Shown here: positions 17,622 through 25,374 of the stretch, piece by piece
Layout: each line of letters opens with the position of its first letter
Position numbering within the stretch: position 1 is the stretch's first letter
Assembly: GCA_020636075.1 (NCBI GenBank)
Contig: JACJYO010000002.1
Span: 868,001 to 932,000 of the forward strand
Source: Lewinellaceae bacterium
Lineage (GTDB): Bacteria > Bacteroidota > Bacteroidia > Chitinophagales > Saprospiraceae
Length of the DNA: 64,000 bases
Reading direction: 5' to 3'
Program-made: the position numbers and the translations under genes
Notes under the pieces: generated by a model
What the model saw: the letters and a program-made list of their open reading frames with translations, nothing else
Told to the model about the DNA's origin: nothing
The model's database searches: none

Positions 17622-18635
17622 ATGCTAAACTTTATTAAATCAACCGGAGCGGTATTGTTAGTTGTTCTGGCGGCCTTTTTTTGGAAAGGTTGTCAAAAAG
17701 ACAATTCTCCGGCTAGCAATTCCAATGCCTTGCTTGAACAGCAAACCACTGCGAGAGATGGCCTGAACTGTACTCAGATTAAAAATGCAGTGTACAAGTC
17801 GGAAGGGATGCTGGTTTTTACGGACGAGCAGCATTTTTACGACTGCATTGAATGTCTTGAACAGGAACTTGAGGCTTACAACGATGCATACGAAAGCCAA
17901 TATCCAACGGCAACGGCAGAACAACTGGATGTTTTGGATAGCATCAATAACTTCAATGAATGGCAACCATTGGCAGATTTTGAGGCATCCAAGTCCTTTA
18001 TTTCTCTTCGTTCAATAGTTGAACAACAAAGCAATCAGTGGTTGGATAGTCAGACTGGTGAGAGTATAAATTTTGATAACGATCCTGACGAACTATGCCC
18101 AATAATTGATGAGGAGACCAGAACGCTTTTCAATTTGGATGGATATGTAAAAATTGGAAATGACGTAGTTTCAAAACAAGACTGGGCAGACGCGGCTGAA
18201 TCTATTTGGGATTGCTGCGCCTTCCGGCGTTCCTCAAAATATACGTTTGATGCAAATGATCACCCCACTAAATTGGCAAACAGGCAGGTAAGGGCAAAAG
18301 TTTCTGTAAGGTCAGGTCTTATTAAGTCTACTCTTAAGGGAAAAGTCAAACATTACAGAAAGGTAGGCGGGAAGTATAAAAAAAGAAGAGCTGATATTCG
18401 GCTCGGAGTACAAGGAATTCCATTTAACGGAGATTGTATTGAGATGCCACAGAATTGGTTTGCATGGAAAGGCTACAAAAAAAGAAAAACAAGGAGAGTT
18501 AAATCTCGCATATGGCAGTTATGGAGAGAAGCAATCGTTTGTAAAGACGATGAAAGATGGTGGACAAGAAGAAGTGGATTATACTTCTATATTGATAGTG
18601 ACGATTATCAGTTTAGACTATATTTAGCCAAATAG
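17622..18635 (+). CDS. Lipoprotein of unknown function (cassette 4)
   Basis: 337 residues with a lipoprotein signal ending in FFWKGC (Cys24). The body contains few recognisable motifs: an acidic helical half with paired Cys (FYDCIECLEQE near 85) and a basic C-terminal half with many Lys/Arg (KKRKTRRVKSRIWQLWRE). No family is recognised. The next gene starts nine bases after its stop and encodes an outer-membrane-type protein, so the two form an operon and are probably a lipoprotein/beta-barrel pair. The leader 17497-17621 holds short GC-rich repeats (an AACGGGGG...CCCC hairpin and AACGCGG...GCGTTAC) that could be remnants of another cassette end. Confidence 0.75.
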   Translation: MLNFIKSTGAVLLVVLAAFFWKGCQKDNSPASNSNALLEQQTTARDGLNCTQIKNAVYKSEGMLVFTDEQHFYDCIECLEQELEAYNDAYESQYPTATAEQLDVLDSINNFNEWQPLADFEASKSFISLRSIVEQQSNQWLDSQTGESINFDNDPDELCPIIDEETRTLFNLDGYVKIGNDVVSKQDWADAAESIWDCCAFRRSSKYTFDANDHPTKLANRQVRAKVSVRSGLIKSTLKGKVKHYRKVGGKYKKRRADIRLGVQGIPFNGDCIEMPQNWFAWKGYKKRKTRRVKSRIWQLWREAIVCKDDERWWTRRSGLYFYIDSDDYQFRLYLAK

Positions 18636-18644
18636 GATGTCGCG

Positions 18645-20159
18645 ATGAGAAAGATTTGGCAAGGAAAGGAAGGGTGCAATTGCACCCTTCCCAGAGTGTT
18701 AAAAACAACCCTTACGCTAACGATAATCTGCTGTTATACGTCCGTTCTTTTCTCGCAAGATTATTTAGGTATAGGCTTACACCTAACACCACCGGTGGTG
18801 TTTGATTTCACCAATACTCCATATGTACGGGCGAAACCTCAAGTAGGCATTGGCGGGTCTTTTACCTATAAGAAGGAATGGGGCGTAAAGAAAAACGGGG
18901 CCTGGTATGTTGAAGCCGGACTTACACTACAAGGACTACGTTATTATCAAGTCAGTTATATTGGGGATTCAAGTACAATCTGGAGCGATTTTGTCAATCA
19001 ACATACCGGTTTCCCAAGCATACTTGCAGGAGCGGGTCGCACATGGCTTTTTGGCAATTCAAAAAATAGATTCAGTATCGGGGGGGAATTATTGTTTCTG
19101 ATTACGCAAGATTTAGATAGTATTTATTCTTACGATTTCAGTTTATCTAATCATCCAATTAATGATGCCGTTTCTCCTTTCTTTCCGAGATTCAATTTAG
19201 GCTACAGTAGAGATGTTAGATTTTTTCGGACGATTCCGGGGCGGTTTCAGATTTACACTAATTTCAGCTTTCAATACATTACCAAAGGGACACAATACAT
19301 TCTTGATCGGGAGATTGGAACATATAAAAAGGGGCGGTACCGCGTTAACAATTCCGAATTCGGCGTTAAACTTTTTACATCTTTAAACAAGAATGGGTAT
19401 AAAAAACGAACTAATGTTGCCTCTGTAGAAAATGTTATTTTAGCGCACGCTGAAAGAAAGCAAAAATTCAGAATTTCATTGAACGGGCAATTATTCAAAG
19501 TGCCAAACACCATTTACCATATCCCTCAGGTTGATAGTTTTACCATAAGCAGCAGGCCGATCATGCTTCCACAGATTGGTTTAATTGCCGAAATACCCTT
19601 TAAAAAAAATCATCTTTGGAGCGCTGTTTTTGGTTTGGGGTTAGGCAAACGGGCCGGAACATTAGTTTTTAAATCTGATGGAGACTTCCCTTCGCATGGC
19701 CAACCCATACATTTTGAACAGTCTGTAGATATTGGTAATTATGGAATTGTAAATGCTGGGTTGTCGCGCAGGCATGCAATCAAAGGCTGGATGTTATCAC
19801 ACACATTAACCGCATCAGCCGTATTGCCGTTGGAAAATGAATACGTTTACCTTGGGGTACCATTACTTGCCAATAGTATTCAGCCAATACCTTTCGAGGA
19901 TGCAATTTTAGAAGGTTGGATGGATTATGCAAATGGGCGCGAGAATATTGTAGTCGGTATTGAATACAACCCCGAGCTGATTTTTACGCTTCGTAAGCCT
20001 GTTTTTATCGGGCTGGGCCTGGTAGCCAATTACTCATTTGGCGGAGTAATCGGGCATGGAACATACAAGGTGTACAACAATTATACAACATACTATGGAG
20101 CATCCCTTCAGAAATTCGCCAAACTTGGAGTCTCCATTCGTCTTGGTTTTGAAAAATAG
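18645..20159 (+). CDS. Outer-membrane beta-barrel-like protein (cassette 4)
   Basis: 504 residues. A hydrophobic segment after a long N-terminus (about 20-37, ending VLFSQD) looks like a signal peptide; the true start could be the first in-frame codon nearer that segment. The rest alternates aromatic and polar strands (e.g. GKRAGTLVFKSDG, GLGLVANYSFGGVIGHGTYK) and ends with an aromatic-flanked strand (LGVSIRLGFEK), typical of an outer-membrane barrel. Family not recognised; no PorP/SprF signature is firm enough. It partners with the preceding lipoprotein and ends four bases before the left box of site 4. Confidence 0.75.
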   Translation: MRKIWQGKEGCNCTLPRVLKTTLTLTIICCYTSVLFSQDYLGIGLHLTPPVVFDFTNTPYVRAKPQVGIGGSFTYKKEWGVKKNGAWYVEAGLTLQGLRYYQVSYIGDSSTIWSDFVNQHTGFPSILAGAGRTWLFGNSKNRFSIGGELLFLITQDLDSIYSYDFSLSNHPINDAVSPFFPRFNLGYSRDVRFFRTIPGRFQIYTNFSFQYITKGTQYILDREIGTYKKGRYRVNNSEFGVKLFTSLNKNGYKKRTNVASVENVILAHAERKQKFRISLNGQLFKVPNTIYHIPQVDSFTISSRPIMLPQIGLIAEIPFKKNHLWSAVFGLGLGKRAGTLVFKSDGDFPSHGQPIHFEQSVDIGNYGIVNAGLSRRHAIKGWMLSHTLTASAVLPLENEYVYLGVPLLANSIQPIPFEDAILEGWMDYANGRENIVVGIEYNPELIFTLRKPVFIGLGLVANYSFGGVIGHGTYKVYNNYTTYYGASLQKFAKLGVSIRLGFEK

Positions 20160-20162
20160 CAA

Positions 20163-20232
20163 TCGCCCAACTTTGCGCCCCCGGTCATAGCCGCTAAACG
20201 CGGCTACGTCGGGGGGCGCTCCCGTTCGCTGT
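20163..20232 (+). other. attC-like site 4 (cassette 4 / cassette 5)
   Basis: Left box TCGCCCAAC ends at 20171. A 20-base arm (20175-20194) pairs with 20200-20219 at 17 positions with a TAAAC loop. Right box GTTCGCTGT starts at 20224, four bases after the arm. GC-rich and only 70 bases long, it stands out from the AT-rich genes on both sides. Confidence 0.85.
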
Positions 20233-20251
20233 AACAATACAATAAAATAAT

Positions 20252-20743
20252 ATGTACGAAAGGCTCTGGTATGAACTTGTAGGGAAACTCTTTCAGAAGT
20301 TTTATCTGCTCGTTCAAATAAAAGAAATTGAGACTCAAAACAAATGGATTGAAAACGGACTCCTTTTGGCTTCGTTTGCAAGTATTGGCGGCATTTTTAA
20401 GTACGTTGAATGTTCGATATTGTTTGGGTGGATACTGCTTTTCATAAATGGTTTTAGGTTGATAAAATCTAAGTTCATGGTATCAGATTCAGAATTATCT
20501 GCACTAAAATCATCTTTGGAGTTTTACATTGACCATACACGCAAACTTGAAAAACTATGGCGAGAGGTAAAAAAAGAAAAAATTGACGATGATGAGGCTG
20601 AAAAACAGTTGGATGCTTTGAAAGACGATGAACGTGTTATGATGAAAATAAATAAGCATGAAATGCTCGACCGAAAAGAACCATTGAATTCAAAAGCAAA
20701 AGAGTTAACTGATGACCATATAAATATCTTAAAAAATGGCTGA
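20252..20743 (+). CDS. Two-helix membrane protein with coiled-coil tail (cassette 5)
   Basis: 163 residues. Two hydrophobic helices (about 35-52 and 55-68) are followed by a charged, probably coiled-coil cytosolic tail (about 80-140). The layout recalls SLATT-type membrane proteins, which associate with conflict systems, but no diagnostic motif is seen and that comparison is weak. Its stop overlaps the start of a tiny proline-rich gene (ATGGCTGA), implying coupled translation. The pair forms most of cassette 5. Confidence 0.75.
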   Translation: MYERLWYELVGKLFQKFYLLVQIKEIETQNKWIENGLLLASFASIGGIFKYVECSILFGWILLFINGFRLIKSKFMVSDSELSALKSSLEFYIDHTRKLEKLWREVKKEKIDDDEAEKQLDALKDDERVMMKINKHEMLDRKEPLNSKAKELTDDHINILKNG

Positions 20744-20897
20744 CAACAAAGATAAAAAACCGCAAACCCCAAAAGAGCCAGAAAAAAGAAACTATCCGCC
20801 AGATAAGGGGTCGGAAAAACTGAATGAAAACATCAAGATTCCGACTTATCAAAATCCTCCGCCTCCGCCGCCAAAGAAAGACGATCAGAAGAAATAA
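20736..20897 (+). CDS. Small proline-rich, highly charged protein (cassette 5)
   Basis: 53 residues starting at the ATG at 20736, which overlaps the end of the upstream gene by eight bases. The composition is extreme: Lys, Asp, Glu and Pro dominate, with six consecutive prolines near the C-terminus (QNPPPPPPKK). There are no hydrophobic segments, so it is probably disordered and soluble. The overlap with the membrane-protein gene suggests the two are co-expressed partners. No family recognised. Confidence 0.65.
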   Translation: MADNKDKKPQTPKEPEKRNYPPDKGSEKLNENIKIPTYQNPPPPPPKKDDQKK

Positions 20898-21048
20898 GTT
20901 TGGGTGGAGGGGGATAAAGTTCGCATAGGTCTTTTGGAATTGCAACTCCTATTGGCTTTTTGCAGACTGTGCAGTAAAAGTCAAATATGCTGTTGCCTAA
21001 CTCTACGCGTTGCCGAATAATGTCGCAAGTGTTCAATTTGCATGCCAT
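20833..21048 (-). CDS. Possible small zinc-ribbon-like protein (cassette 5, opposite strand)
   Basis: 71 codons on the minus strand. The first 50 residues look protein-like, with two cysteine pairs (MACKLNTCD and FYCTVCKKP) that could bind zinc, and lie in space otherwise empty between the proline-rich gene and site 5. The last 21 codons overlap the proline-rich gene antisense. If real, it is the one cassette gene reading toward the recombinase. No family recognised; it may be a chance frame. Confidence 0.4.
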   Translation of the reverse strand: MACKLNTCDIIRQRVELGNSIFDFYCTVCKKPIGVAIPKDLCELYPPPPKLISSDRLSLAAEAEDFDKSES

Positions 21049-21082
21049 GTGATATGATTAATTTTAACACTGAATAAATAAA

Positions 21083-21154
21083 ACAGCGAACACGGCTTCC
21101 CTGTCAACCGCTCGCTAACGCGGCAGTTTGATTGTCGCGCTCACGTTAGTGCTT
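21083..21154 (+). other. attC-like site 5 (cassette 5 / cassette 6)
   Basis: Left box ACAGCGAAC ends at 21091 and complements the cassette 5 start (20224-20232) over nine bases. The centre contains a CCGC...TAAC...GCGG stem; the outer arms pair less well than in sites 1-4. Right box GTTAGTGC starts at 21145. A 29-base part of this site (21096-21124) recurs at 61111-61139 with two differences. Confidence 0.7.
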
Positions 21155-21171
21155 CATTAAAAAAACAGCCA

Positions 21172-21930
21172 ATGCTAAAACTTCTTAGGAAAATCAGAGA
21201 AAATCTACTTTCTGAAAATAAATTCAGTAAGTATCTGCTTTATGCATTAGGTGAAATCGTTCTTGTTGTAATAGGGATATTGATTGCCATTTCTTTGAAT
21301 AACAAAAATCAATATACTTCTCAAAAAATTGACAGGGATACTAAAATAAATAAACTAAGAAATGTGATTTACCAGGATAGTATAGCTTTTTCAAGAAACA
21401 TAGAGAACAGCAGGCAGATAATTAAGAGAATTGATCAATTAATTCCCTCATTGAAAACAAACATGACCTTCGAAGAATATCAGATATTCATTGTTGAATT
21501 TCAAGATATTACTATGAATTTTAGAGAAGTTGAACCGAATAGAACGGTGTATGATGAGATGATAAACTCTGGAAACTTCAGTCAAATAGAGGATCAAGTA
21601 TTAAAAGAAAAAATTTCAGTTCTTTATGGCAAGTATGAGCATTTTGGCACCCTTATCGGCACACTATTAAGTACATTTCTTACGACAAGAAATAATTTGT
21701 ACAATGAAGGGATAATTGAATATAAATACTTCAACATTGAGCAATCGGTTGAATCACTCAAGGAAGGTTATGAAGCGTTTCAATTTGTTTTAAATGATAG
21801 AAAACAGCGCATAGTATTAGAAAACTACCTTTATATGGAGAGGGAATTACATGAAAATATTGCATCGCTTTATACCTACTTAGTAAATGTAGGGATGTCC
21901 AAACTACCACTTCCACCAAATCAAAAATGA
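21172..21930 (+). CDS. DUF6090-family membrane protein (cassette 6)
   Basis: 252 residues. The N-terminal signature (LLSENKFSKYLLYALGEI followed by a strongly hydrophobic VLVVIGILIAISLNN helix) is that of DUF6090, a Bacteroidota family with one N-terminal membrane helix and a helical domain facing the other side. The function is unknown. It is the only gene in cassette 6; its stop codon at 21928-21930 touches the cassette's left box. Homologues commonly occur as small stand-alone AT-rich genes. Confidence 0.85.
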   Translation: MLKLLRKIRENLLSENKFSKYLLYALGEIVLVVIGILIAISLNNKNQYTSQKIDRDTKINKLRNVIYQDSIAFSRNIENSRQIIKRIDQLIPSLKTNMTFEEYQIFIVEFQDITMNFREVEPNRTVYDEMINSGNFSQIEDQVLKEKISVLYGKYEHFGTLIGTLLSTFLTTRNNLYNEGIIEYKYFNIEQSVESLKEGYEAFQFVLNDRKQRIVLENYLYMERELHENIASLYTYLVNVGMSKLPLPPNQK

Positions 21931-22010
21931 AAGCACAACATTAGGTATCATCATGACCGTCTACCGGCAGACATAACCTGAGAATGAAAGTAGTCTAATG
22001 CATTGCACTC
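21931..22010 (+). other. Degenerate attC-like site 6 (end of recognisable array)
   Basis: Left box AAGCACAAC (21931-21939) complements the cassette 6 start (GTTAGTGCTT at 21145) apart from one missing base. A short CATTAG/CTAATG pair (21939-21944 with 21995-22000) frames the site. No proper GTT box follows; the best candidate is TTGCACTC near 22003. Regular cassette structure stops here. Confidence 0.5.
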
Positions 22011-22025
22011 TAAATAATATCGCAC

Positions 22026-22577
22026 ATGAAATACAATTTACCCCACACGATTGAAAACGGTCATGGCGAAAAGGTAATTTTCAAAGAAATTATTACGGAA
22101 CCCGATGGAGATAAAGTTTTGGTATCAGGTTACTGTCAACCCAAAGCAGGTCCTGCTATGCATGTACATTATCTGCAAGATGAAGGATTTACTGTAGTAA
22201 AAGGAAAATTGGGTTACCGAATCTTAAACAAAGAACCCGTTTATTGCAAGGTTGGAGAGACAATCATCTTTACAAGAAACACACCGCACTGTTTTTGGAA
22301 TGCAGGGGAGGATGAGCTTGAAATATCTGGCTGGGTAAAACCCGTTGATAATGTGATTTTTTGCCTGAGTGCTTTATATGATGCAATGCAAAGAGGGAAA
22401 GGTGGAAAGCCTGAAACTTTTGATGGTGCATTTATTTTGATGAGATACAAGAACGAATATGGCATGTCCGAAGTGCCGTTATTAGTCAAAAAAGTAATTA
22501 TTCCATTCACTTATTTTCTTGGAAAACTTCTAGGGAAATATAAGAAATTTAGCAACGCACCTGCCCCCATTAAGTAA
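22026..22577 (+). CDS. Cupin-domain protein
   Basis: 183 residues. A single cupin barrel spans about 15-110 with metal-site-like residues in MHVHYLQDEGF (motif 1: H-x-H...E) and FTRNTPHCFWNAG (motif 2: ...H). The C-terminal third is helical (KKVIIPFTYFLGKLLGKYKKF) and may be membrane-associated. Cupins of this type bind a metal and act as small-molecule enzymes or sensors; the substrate cannot be told. It follows the last recognisable cassette site and could be part of a decayed cassette. Confidence 0.8.
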   Translation: MKYNLPHTIENGHGEKVIFKEIITEPDGDKVLVSGYCQPKAGPAMHVHYLQDEGFTVVKGKLGYRILNKEPVYCKVGETIIFTRNTPHCFWNAGEDELEISGWVKPVDNVIFCLSALYDAMQRGKGGKPETFDGAFILMRYKNEYGMSEVPLLVKKVIIPFTYFLGKLLGKYKKFSNAPAPIK

Positions 22578-22671
22578 TTTGAACCAGCCGGCTCTGATGT
22601 CCATGCCTCCTAAACATCGGCACAGCAGGCAGCCTCCACCGTTAGCAGAAATAACCACAAACACACTCCAC

Positions 22672-23253
22672 ATGCGAAAAATAATCTCCTTTATGCACAT
22701 ATCCCTTGATGGCTTCGTTGCAGGTCCGAACGGAAAAATGAACTGGATAAAAGTTGATCAAGAAATATTTGATCATGTCGGCAAGCGCATTAACGAAGGC
22801 GATACGGCACTGTATGGACGCATAACGTTTCAAATGATGGAAAACTACTGGCCCACTGCAGGAGACAAGCCGAATGCGACAAAGCACGACATCGAACATT
22901 CAAGGTGGTATAAGAATGCGCAGAAGGTTGTTTTATCAAAAACATTGAATGAAGCGGAATTCACGAATACAAAAATTATTAGCAATAATCTTTCGGACAA
23001 CATTAATGAAATCAAACAATCCCGTAATGGCAGGCATAAAGAAATCCTGCTTTTTGGCAGCCCCACAGCAACGCATGCACTCATGCAACAGAACCTGATT
23101 GACGGCTACTGGCTATTTGTCAATCCAATTATCCTGGGTCAAGGGATTCCATTGTTTGCAAATTTTAAAGGCAGGGTAAACCTAAAATTATTGACTACCC
23201 AACAATTTAGTTGCGGCGTAACGGAGCTGAATTACATCGTGGACCAGCAATAA
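22672..23253 (+). CDS. Dihydrofolate reductase/RibD C-terminal-like oxidoreductase
   Basis: 193 residues from the ATG at 22672 (MRKIISFMHISLDGFVAG), which gives the normal family N-terminus; the frame extends 31 codons upstream into low-complexity sequence. The SLDGFVAGPNG opening, the GRITFQMMENYW segment and the LLFGSPTATHAL...NPIILGQGIPLF region are typical of the DHFR/RibD_C fold that binds NADPH. Members of this widespread family are mostly uncharacterised reductases. A second, distant member lies at 28376. Not a true folate-pathway DHFR judging by the family pattern. Confidence 0.88.
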   Translation: MRKIISFMHISLDGFVAGPNGKMNWIKVDQEIFDHVGKRINEGDTALYGRITFQMMENYWPTAGDKPNATKHDIEHSRWYKNAQKVVLSKTLNEAEFTNTKIISNNLSDNINEIKQSRNGRHKEILLFGSPTATHALMQQNLIDGYWLFVNPIILGQGIPLFANFKGRVNLKLLTTQQFSCGVTELNYIVDQQ

Positions 23254-23360
23254 CCTCGAATCGCCAACACGGTGTACAGCGTTGATTACCAACCAAAAGG
23301 GAGTTGCCACATATACGCGCCTGTCGTTCGCTATTATATTTGGTACCTTTACGAAATCGC

Positions 23361-24494
23361 ATGAAGAAAAAACAGACTAAACGTATTATCAGAATAGCCC
23401 TGCTTGTTGGAACTGTAGTCTCCCTGTATTTCGTCCCCTGGATTTTAGTAAAAGCCTGGATTTTGCCACTCCCCGATACGGTTCAAGGTCAGTTAGATCA
23501 AGCCATCGACCTTGGATTTGACGGCATCATTGTCTATGTGGACGAGGCCGGGAAGCCCCCTGGATTTTATGCTGCCGGCTGGCACGATCCCAAAAACAAA
23601 ATACCTGCAAACCCAAAAGCCTTATTCAAAATTGCCAGCATTAGTAAACTTTATACTGCCGTTGCTGTCGCCAAATTAGTGGCAGACGGACGTCTGTCTC
23701 TGGACAAAACACTCGCCGACTATTTTCCTGAGCTGAAAGGACGCATTGAACATGCGGAAAAAATCACCTTGCGGTTGATGGTTCAGCACCGGAGTGGGAT
23801 TCCCAACTACACGGACACGTACAATTATTGGGCAGCCCCAAAAGAAAGCAACAAAGAAAATCTCGAACTGGTGCTCGGTTTGCCGGCCCGTTTTGAACCC
23901 GGAAAAGACTATGAATACAGCAATACGAATTATTTGCTGTTGGCTGAAATCATGGACAAGGTGCTGGGCTATCCCCATTTTCAATTTATCCAGGAAAAAA
24001 TCCTGAACCGGCTTAAGTTGAAAAATACATTTGGTGGACTCAGCCAGGTAAATATAGATAATGTGATGAGCGGCTATCATGTTGGCTACCCCCTGGATTT
24101 AAAAACGGATAAACAGGGAATGTTGGCTTCCGCTGAAGATGTGGGAATATTCCTGAGAGCGCTAAACGACGGGTCATTGTTCGATGCCGGAGAACAGAAA
24201 ATCTATTCTGAAATCTATAAGTATAACCATACGGGCTTGGTTCCCGGCTATCAGAGCATTGCCAATTACCACAAAGGTATAGACGCAGTTGTGGTCCAGT
24301 TTACGAGCCCCACTAATTTTGAAGGTTATAACTGGAATTTGTCAGAAATCGAATATAACCGTATTGTAAAAATATTGAAGCGGCAAAAAAGCAGATACAA
24401 TTATAGCCGACGCCATTCAAAGATAGAAAAACATGAAGGCAGTAATTTATACAAAATATGGCCCGCCCAATGTCCTGAAAATAGTAGCAATTGA
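23361..24494 (+). CDS. Class C beta-lactamase-fold serine hydrolase
   Basis: 377 residues from the ATG at 23361, giving a basic start and one N-terminal membrane helix (about 12-30), so the enzyme is probably periplasmic and membrane-anchored. Motifs of the beta-lactamase/penicillin-binding fold are present: SISK (Ser-x-x-Lys), YSNTN (Tyr-x-Asn) and HTG in place of KTG. Substrates may be peptides or esters. The C-terminus runs 62 bases into the next gene in another frame; the last 21 residues (from about HEGSNLYK) therefore look accidental, and a stop may have been lost. Confidence 0.85.
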   Translation: MKKKQTKRIIRIALLVGTVVSLYFVPWILVKAWILPLPDTVQGQLDQAIDLGFDGIIVYVDEAGKPPGFYAAGWHDPKNKIPANPKALFKIASISKLYTAVAVAKLVADGRLSLDKTLADYFPELKGRIEHAEKITLRLMVQHRSGIPNYTDTYNYWAAPKESNKENLELVLGLPARFEPGKDYEYSNTNYLLLAEIMDKVLGYPHFQFIQEKILNRLKLKNTFGGLSQVNIDNVMSGYHVGYPLDLKTDKQGMLASAEDVGIFLRALNDGSLFDAGEQKIYSEIYKYNHTGLVPGYQSIANYHKGIDAVVVQFTSPTNFEGYNWNLSEIEYNRIVKILKRQKSRYNYSRRHSKIEKHEGSNLYKIWPAQCPENSSN

Positions 24495-25353
24495 AAAGCC
24501 ACAACCAAAGGAGGATGAGATCCTTGTCAAAATTTATGCAACGACTGTCACATCCGGTGATGTGCGATTGCGCGGCTTTGATTTTCCAGCGCTGGTTTGG
24601 CTTCCTGTCAGACTGATGTTTGGCTTATTTAAACCCAAAAAGGAAATATTAGGACATGAATTGTCGGGGGTCGTGGAAGCGGTCGGCAATGCTGTGACCA
24701 AATTTAAAATTGGTGATGAAGTTTTTGCCACACCTACACTGCTCGATACCGGCGCCTATACCGAGTATATCTGCATACCACAAGAAAGGGAAAAAGGCGT
24801 GCTCGGGTTAAAGCCCAAAAATCTTGGCTTTAAGGAAGCCGCGGCCTTGCCTGTAGGGGGAATGACCGCATTGTTTCTACTTAATAAAGCAAAGCTCGGC
24901 AAAGGTCAACAGGTATTAATCTATGGCGCCTCTGGCAGTGTGGGAAGTTATGCCATCCAAATTGCTAAAGCACAGGAGGCAACTGTTGTGGCTGTATGCA
25001 GTAGTTCTAATTTCGATATGGTCAAATCACTTGGCGCAGATCGTGTTCTTGACTACAAGAAAGAGGACTATACGTTGATTGATACTAAATTCGATATAGT
25101 TTTTGATGCCGTTGGAAAAACAGCAAAATCGGATGCCAGGAAAATATTGAAACAAGGAGGCAATTTTGTTTCAATAGCCTCCCTTACCAACCTTAACCAG
25201 GAGCATCTGAATAAAATAAAAGAACTTGCTGAAACGGAAAAAATCAAACCCTATATCGACAAATGCTTTCCGCTTGCAGAGATCGTCGCTGCGCACGAAT
25301 ATGTTGGTACCGGACGAAAAAAAGGAAATGTTGTCATTGAAGTAACAAAATAA
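24433..25353 (+). CDS. Medium-chain (quinone-type) NAD(P)-dependent dehydrogenase
   Basis: 306 residues. GroES-like N-terminal part (MKAVIYTKYGPPNVLKI, then LGHELSGVVEAVG) and Rossmann part with the NADPH-binding YGASGSVGSYAIQIAK. The cysteine cluster for structural zinc is absent, which places it with the zinc-independent quinone oxidoreductase/MDR subgroup. It starts inside the end of the upstream hydrolase gene, suggesting coupled expression, and is convergent with the GH3 gene, whose stop lies 21 bases away. Substrate unknown. Confidence 0.92.
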   Translation: MKAVIYTKYGPPNVLKIVAIEKPQPKEDEILVKIYATTVTSGDVRLRGFDFPALVWLPVRLMFGLFKPKKEILGHELSGVVEAVGNAVTKFKIGDEVFATPTLLDTGAYTEYICIPQEREKGVLGLKPKNLGFKEAAALPVGGMTALFLLNKAKLGKGQQVLIYGASGSVGSYAIQIAKAQEATVVAVCSSSNFDMVKSLGADRVLDYKKEDYTLIDTKFDIVFDAVGKTAKSDARKILKQGGNFVSIASLTNLNQEHLNKIKELAETEKIKPYIDKCFPLAEIVAAHEYVGTGRKKGNVVIEVTK

Positions 25354-25374
25354 AATGGGAATACGGTAGGCCGG

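Larger units (their letters stand above)
11268..22010 (+). mobile_element. Integron-like gene-cassette array (about six cassettes)
   Basis: Six units lie head to tail: about 11269-13376, 13377-16778, 16779-17489, 17490-20224, 20225-21145 and 21146-22003. Each starts with a GTT-type box and ends with an AAC-type box that is its reverse complement: GTTACCTGCT/AGCAGGTAAC, GTTCTCTGC/GCAGAGAAC, TTATCTC/GAGATAA, GTTGGGCGA/TCGCCCAAC and GTTCGCTGT/ACAGCGAAC; the sixth pair matches with single-base indels. Between neighbouring units lie imperfect hairpins with unpaired bases. This is the pattern left when circular integron cassettes insert at G/TT. Nearly all cargo genes read away from the recombinase, and the cargo is AT-richer than the flanks. 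The array is seen in the sequence; mobility is inferred. Confidence 0.88.

Noticed and set aside
9664..22010. Prophage or integrative conjugative element
   Set aside because: Only a recombinase is present; no phage structural, replication, lysis, relaxase or conjugation genes were seen, and cassette-end complementarity explains the segment better.
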